A DNA stretch of 32,996 nt, taken from positions 5,371,591-5,404,586 of the forward strand of contig BFEA01000003.1 in assembly GCA_003427395.1 (NCBI GenBank). The letters are read 5' to 3'. This stretch comes from Chara braunii. Its lineage: Eukaryota; Streptophyta; Charophyceae; Charales; Characeae. The notes beneath the pieces were generated by a model that did not search any database, was not told where the DNA came from, and saw only the letters and a list, made by a program, of their open reading frames with translations. The translations under genes were made by a program, and so were the position numbers. Shown piece after piece: positions 30,313 to 32,996 of this stretch. Numbering within the stretch: the stretch's first letter is position 1; each line of letters begins with the position of its first letter.

Positions 30313-31530
30313 GTCAGACAAGGCCCTAACCCTAGGGTATGCCTGACCTGCCTAGGTACACAAGTAAGGTACGTACATTTGGACTGCCCTAACCCTAGGG
30401 TATGTCCAACATAACATGAATTGTACACATAAGGCATATGACCAGACCGCCCTAACCCTAGGGTACGTCTGGCTTCTGCCTAACTGACGACAAAAAGCAT
30501 AGAACTGGGCTGCCTAACCCTAGGGTGTGCCCAACCTGCTTTAAACAAAGTTACATACGGCATCATTCTAGACTATCCCTACCCGGGGGTAGGTCTAGCT
30601 TGCCTGAACATAAGTACAAATGACAAGAAGTTCGACCGCCCTAACCCTAGGGTACGTCCAACCCACAACACATCAACGACAAAGGCATATCACTAGGCTG
30701 CCCTAACCGTAGGATATGCCAAGTTAGCCATACAGTTTAGGTTACATAAGGCAATGTGATCAGGCTACCCTAACCCTAGGCATATCACTGAACGCTGGAC
30801 CGCACTAACCCTAGGGTACGTCCAACGTACTGTAGACGACAAAAGTTTATTGCTAGGCCGCCCTAACCCTAGGGTACGCCTAGTTAGCCATACAACAGAA
30901 AATAGGGTACAAATACTTTCACAGACTTTATGTTTTTCCTTCTCTTATAAAGCAGTCGATCGGACCTTTCCAGTAAATGGAACTTCCGATCCTGCCTCAT
31001 GTCTAGAAGGGAAAATAGAACAGATTTATACTAACTCTCTGCTCCTTAGTGTTATCATGAGCATATAATTGAACCGCCCTAACCCTAGGGTACGTTCAGT
31101 CCGCCTAGTTACCTTTGTTTTACTCTTCATCTTTTTCCCTCTTCCTTAGTTCTACCTGACTTGCTGACTGGCTTTCCCCACCCGGGATGCCCGTCTGTTA
31201 GAAATATAAGTTCAATAAAATATACGTATCAAAATTTATATTTTTGGTTGGCCAGTTAATTCGTGGCTCATGACTCCCTAACCCTAGGGTACGCTTAGTC
31301 TTATGTCGTTACTCCCTCAAAAGAAAACACGCACCACAACTCATTAAAATAAACACCAGGATTCTGAGCCTTCCCTACCCGGGATGCCCATCCTCCTGTT
31401 CAGAAACCCTCAAATAAAACAGTGACTGATCCTATCCCACCCGGGTAGAACAGCCATAAGAGTCACTCATTCAAATCAGCAAACCTCAATAAAACATAGC
31501 ACTAAGCCCACATCCACCCGGAGGAACTCA
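30313..31530. repeat. Hairpin array with constant core and variable arms (copy 2)
   Basis: The same units as copy 1 in the same order. Some arms are better paired here: CCAGAC/GTCTGG at 30442-30472, CTAGGC/GCCTAG at about 30854-30886, and TGGAC/GTCCA at about 30796-30825. Others are lost: the right arm of the GATCAGGC unit and the left arm of the GACTAAGC unit are deleted. The CTAGAC unit has one CTACCCGGGGGTA core where copy 1 has a doubled core. Confidence 0.85.
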
Positions 31531-32307
31531 GCCTTGGGTTGACCCGGTCAAACGCATGCATAACACCTTCCTCCCACCTTTCCCCCAGTTCAACTTAGTC
31601 TGAATTCACTCAAAAGGTCTGCACTCTCATATATTGTTGATTTAACTTTCAAGATGCATGTTTTGACAGACATAACAAAAGTAAGAAGTAATAACCTCAC
31701 ATAGTTGTGTTCAAGTAACCCAAGGATAAAGGTTAAGGGAAGGGATCACACAGGTTAACGAAGATATACTTGAAGTTCCCTGCCTCCAGAACCCCGGCTT
31801 GGCTCCGGCAGAGCTCCCGCAATCAGTGGGGCAACCTCCCACAAAGGCCTTGGCGCGGTCCTACGGGTTGCAATCCCGCCTGCCGCCTTACTCTCGTCGC
31901 CTCAGACTAGACTGAGAGTGAGAAGGACAGAAGTAGATAAGTCAGACACTTGAGATCCAAGAGAGGGACAAACTCAACTCGCAGGAGAGGGCCTTGAAAT
32001 TTTCAATCGCCTGAGGGCCATGCAATGATGGCAAAAAATACGCAGTGTAGATAGCTCGACCACGGCCAAAACTCGGAGTAACAGCCTCATGACAACCCTC
32101 TAATTCGCAGCAGCAACCCCGTCGTAGAGGCTGAGCACCTCACCAAGCCGCAACGTCGTTTCCTCTTACAGATCCGTTGGCACACAGCCTAGGAAAACCG
32201 AGTCTAAATAGAACACACCCTGTGCTGTATCTAGTAAGACTTCTGCAATCCAACAATGCGTATGGCAACGTGCGACGGATGCACAAGAAAGTACGTATGC
32301 ACCGAGT

Positions 32308-32649
32308 ATGAGCTACTCAAGGGCTGACCGCGTCGTGCACAGCAAGCTAATGGCCACCAACCAGTGGCCAGATAACATGACTAAAGCTCTCCAAAACCCT
32401 TACACAACAATTGTTGTCAGCGTCGCAGCCGCAACAGTTCACCAAGCCAGAATGCACAGACTGAAAACCGTTGTAGCAGAGCGGGAACAGGCTGACCATC
32501 AACAACTGTCAAGCGATACCCCCCCAACGGTCACCCAGAGCTACACCGTTTGTTATAAAAATATAACGATGCTTGTGTACCCGCACACCGCTTTAGCCAA
32601 GTTTAATGCCGACTTCAAAAACCAACTGCGCACTACTAACAGCAATTAG
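32308..32649 (+). CDS. Small ORF antisense to the retroelement, in LTR copy 2; doubtful
   Basis: Counterpart of 13721-14062, same length (113 codons) and frame, product unrecognised. Length is kept, but most differences between the copies change amino acids, so protein function is not supported. Confidence 0.25.
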   Translation: MSYSRADRVVHSKLMATNQWPDNMTKALQNPYTTIVVSVAAATVHQARMHRLKTVVAEREQADHQQLSSDTPPTVTQSYTVCYKNITMLVYPHTALAKFNADFKNQLRTTNSN

Positions 32650-32996
32650 TCACCACGTAACAGCAGGGGTAAGCATAGCAGCGACGACGATAGTGAAGAA
32701 AACTCAGTAATGGTGCAGCCTCAACAGCCGCTCCATAGTTTCACCAACAGCAGCAACCTGCCTGCTCAAGTAGCCTAGATAATCGGCAGCTTTTCCCCAG
32801 TCCGAGTATAACCAGCAACCTTGAAAAGAAAAGAGAACCGCAGTCAACAGCAGATCACAACACTCATAATCTGTCAGCAGCAGCAGCTGTCAACAAGGTT
32901 TAAAACGCCTTGGCGCAGTAGCAGTCCGCTGAGGAGAACCAGCAACAGTGTTCTGAGCCCCGCCGTGACAATAGTCAATGAGGTCCTAACCACTCC

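Larger units (their letters stand above)
8699..32996 (-). mobile_element. Giant Ty3/gypsy-like LTR retrotransposon, incomplete at the right edge
   Basis: Two direct repeats start at 8699 and 27365, both with TG (CA on the coding strand). A tRNA-Asp-type primer site adjoins the right one. Between them, gag, nucleocapsid, protease, RT and RNase H lie in the order expected for a Ty3/gypsy-type element read from right to left. The 5' LTR is on the right and runs off the window; the 3' LTR is on the left, ending at 8699. The target-site duplication next to 8699 would be AACGA (8694-8698), but the other copy lies outside. The coding frame is broken and no integrase was found, so the copy is non-autonomous or dead. 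Confidence 0.88.
27365..32996 (-). repeat. 5' LTR of the retrotransposon (truncated by the window)
   Basis: Direct repeat of 8699-14409, starting with the same TGTCGAGCGC. The offset begins at 18,666 bp and changes to 18,587 bp near the right end because of small indels, mainly deletions in the hairpin array. Substitutions are a few percent except in the identical segment. It includes the second hairpin-dense block (about 28027-28910) and the second hairpin array. The outer end is beyond the window. Confidence 0.92.

Overview
The window is eukaryotic nuclear DNA, dominated by transposable elements. No intact gene could be found. The best guess for the organism is a streptophyte, possibly a Chara-like charophyte alga. 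The reasons are a Ty3/gypsy-type element primed by a plant-style tRNA-Asp 3' end, a U6 snRNA-derived sequence, tRNA-derived short elements, many microsatellites and N-masked positions, and very low gene density. The species itself is inferred, not shown.

Left flank (1-8698): a CT microsatellite, then a promoter-like stretch (two 48-bp direct repeats, a TATA box, a possible LTR end and primer site). This leads into a broken + strand gene (1429-2560) with an SR-rich start, a coiled-coil middle and a SAP-like end. Next come a tRNA-like element, a 20-bp-stem hairpin, minisatellites, long stretches without recognisable genes, and the 3' part of a broken - strand gene (8119-8698).

Large retrotransposon (8699 to beyond 32996, - strand): the sequence starting TGTCGAGCGC occurs in direct orientation at 8699 and 27365 and matches for at least 5.6 kb, until the right copy runs off the window. 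Beside the right copy is an 18-nt primer binding site matching the 3' end of tRNA-Asp (27345-27362). Going leftwards on the - strand there follow gag (26977), a CCHC nucleocapsid, an aspartic protease (DTG), reverse transcriptase (YIDD), RNase H and a second CCHC zinc knuckle ending at 21428. All of this lies in one reading frame of 1,849 codons, broken by ten in-frame stops (seven TAG, three TGA, no TAA) and two compensating homopolymer shifts. No integrase was seen. A pure 25-nt purine tract on the - strand at 17037-17061, abutting a TGT, is the best candidate polypurine tract; if correct, the LTR is about 8.3 kb.

The most unusual signal lies inside the LTR. At 11680-12944, and again at 30313-31530, is an array of about 16 hairpins. 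Eleven or so share an almost constant telomere-like core (CCCTA, ACCC, TAGGG), while the outer arms differ from hairpin to hairpin yet remain complementary within each one. A second hairpin-dense block at 9360-10242 includes a potential pseudoknot. Between the LTR copies, a stretch of about 1.09 kb is identical and even shares an N, whereas flanking LTR sequence differs by several percent. The interior left of pol (17-21.4 kb) holds a U6-like pseudogene, tRNA-like elements and a TA microsatellite.
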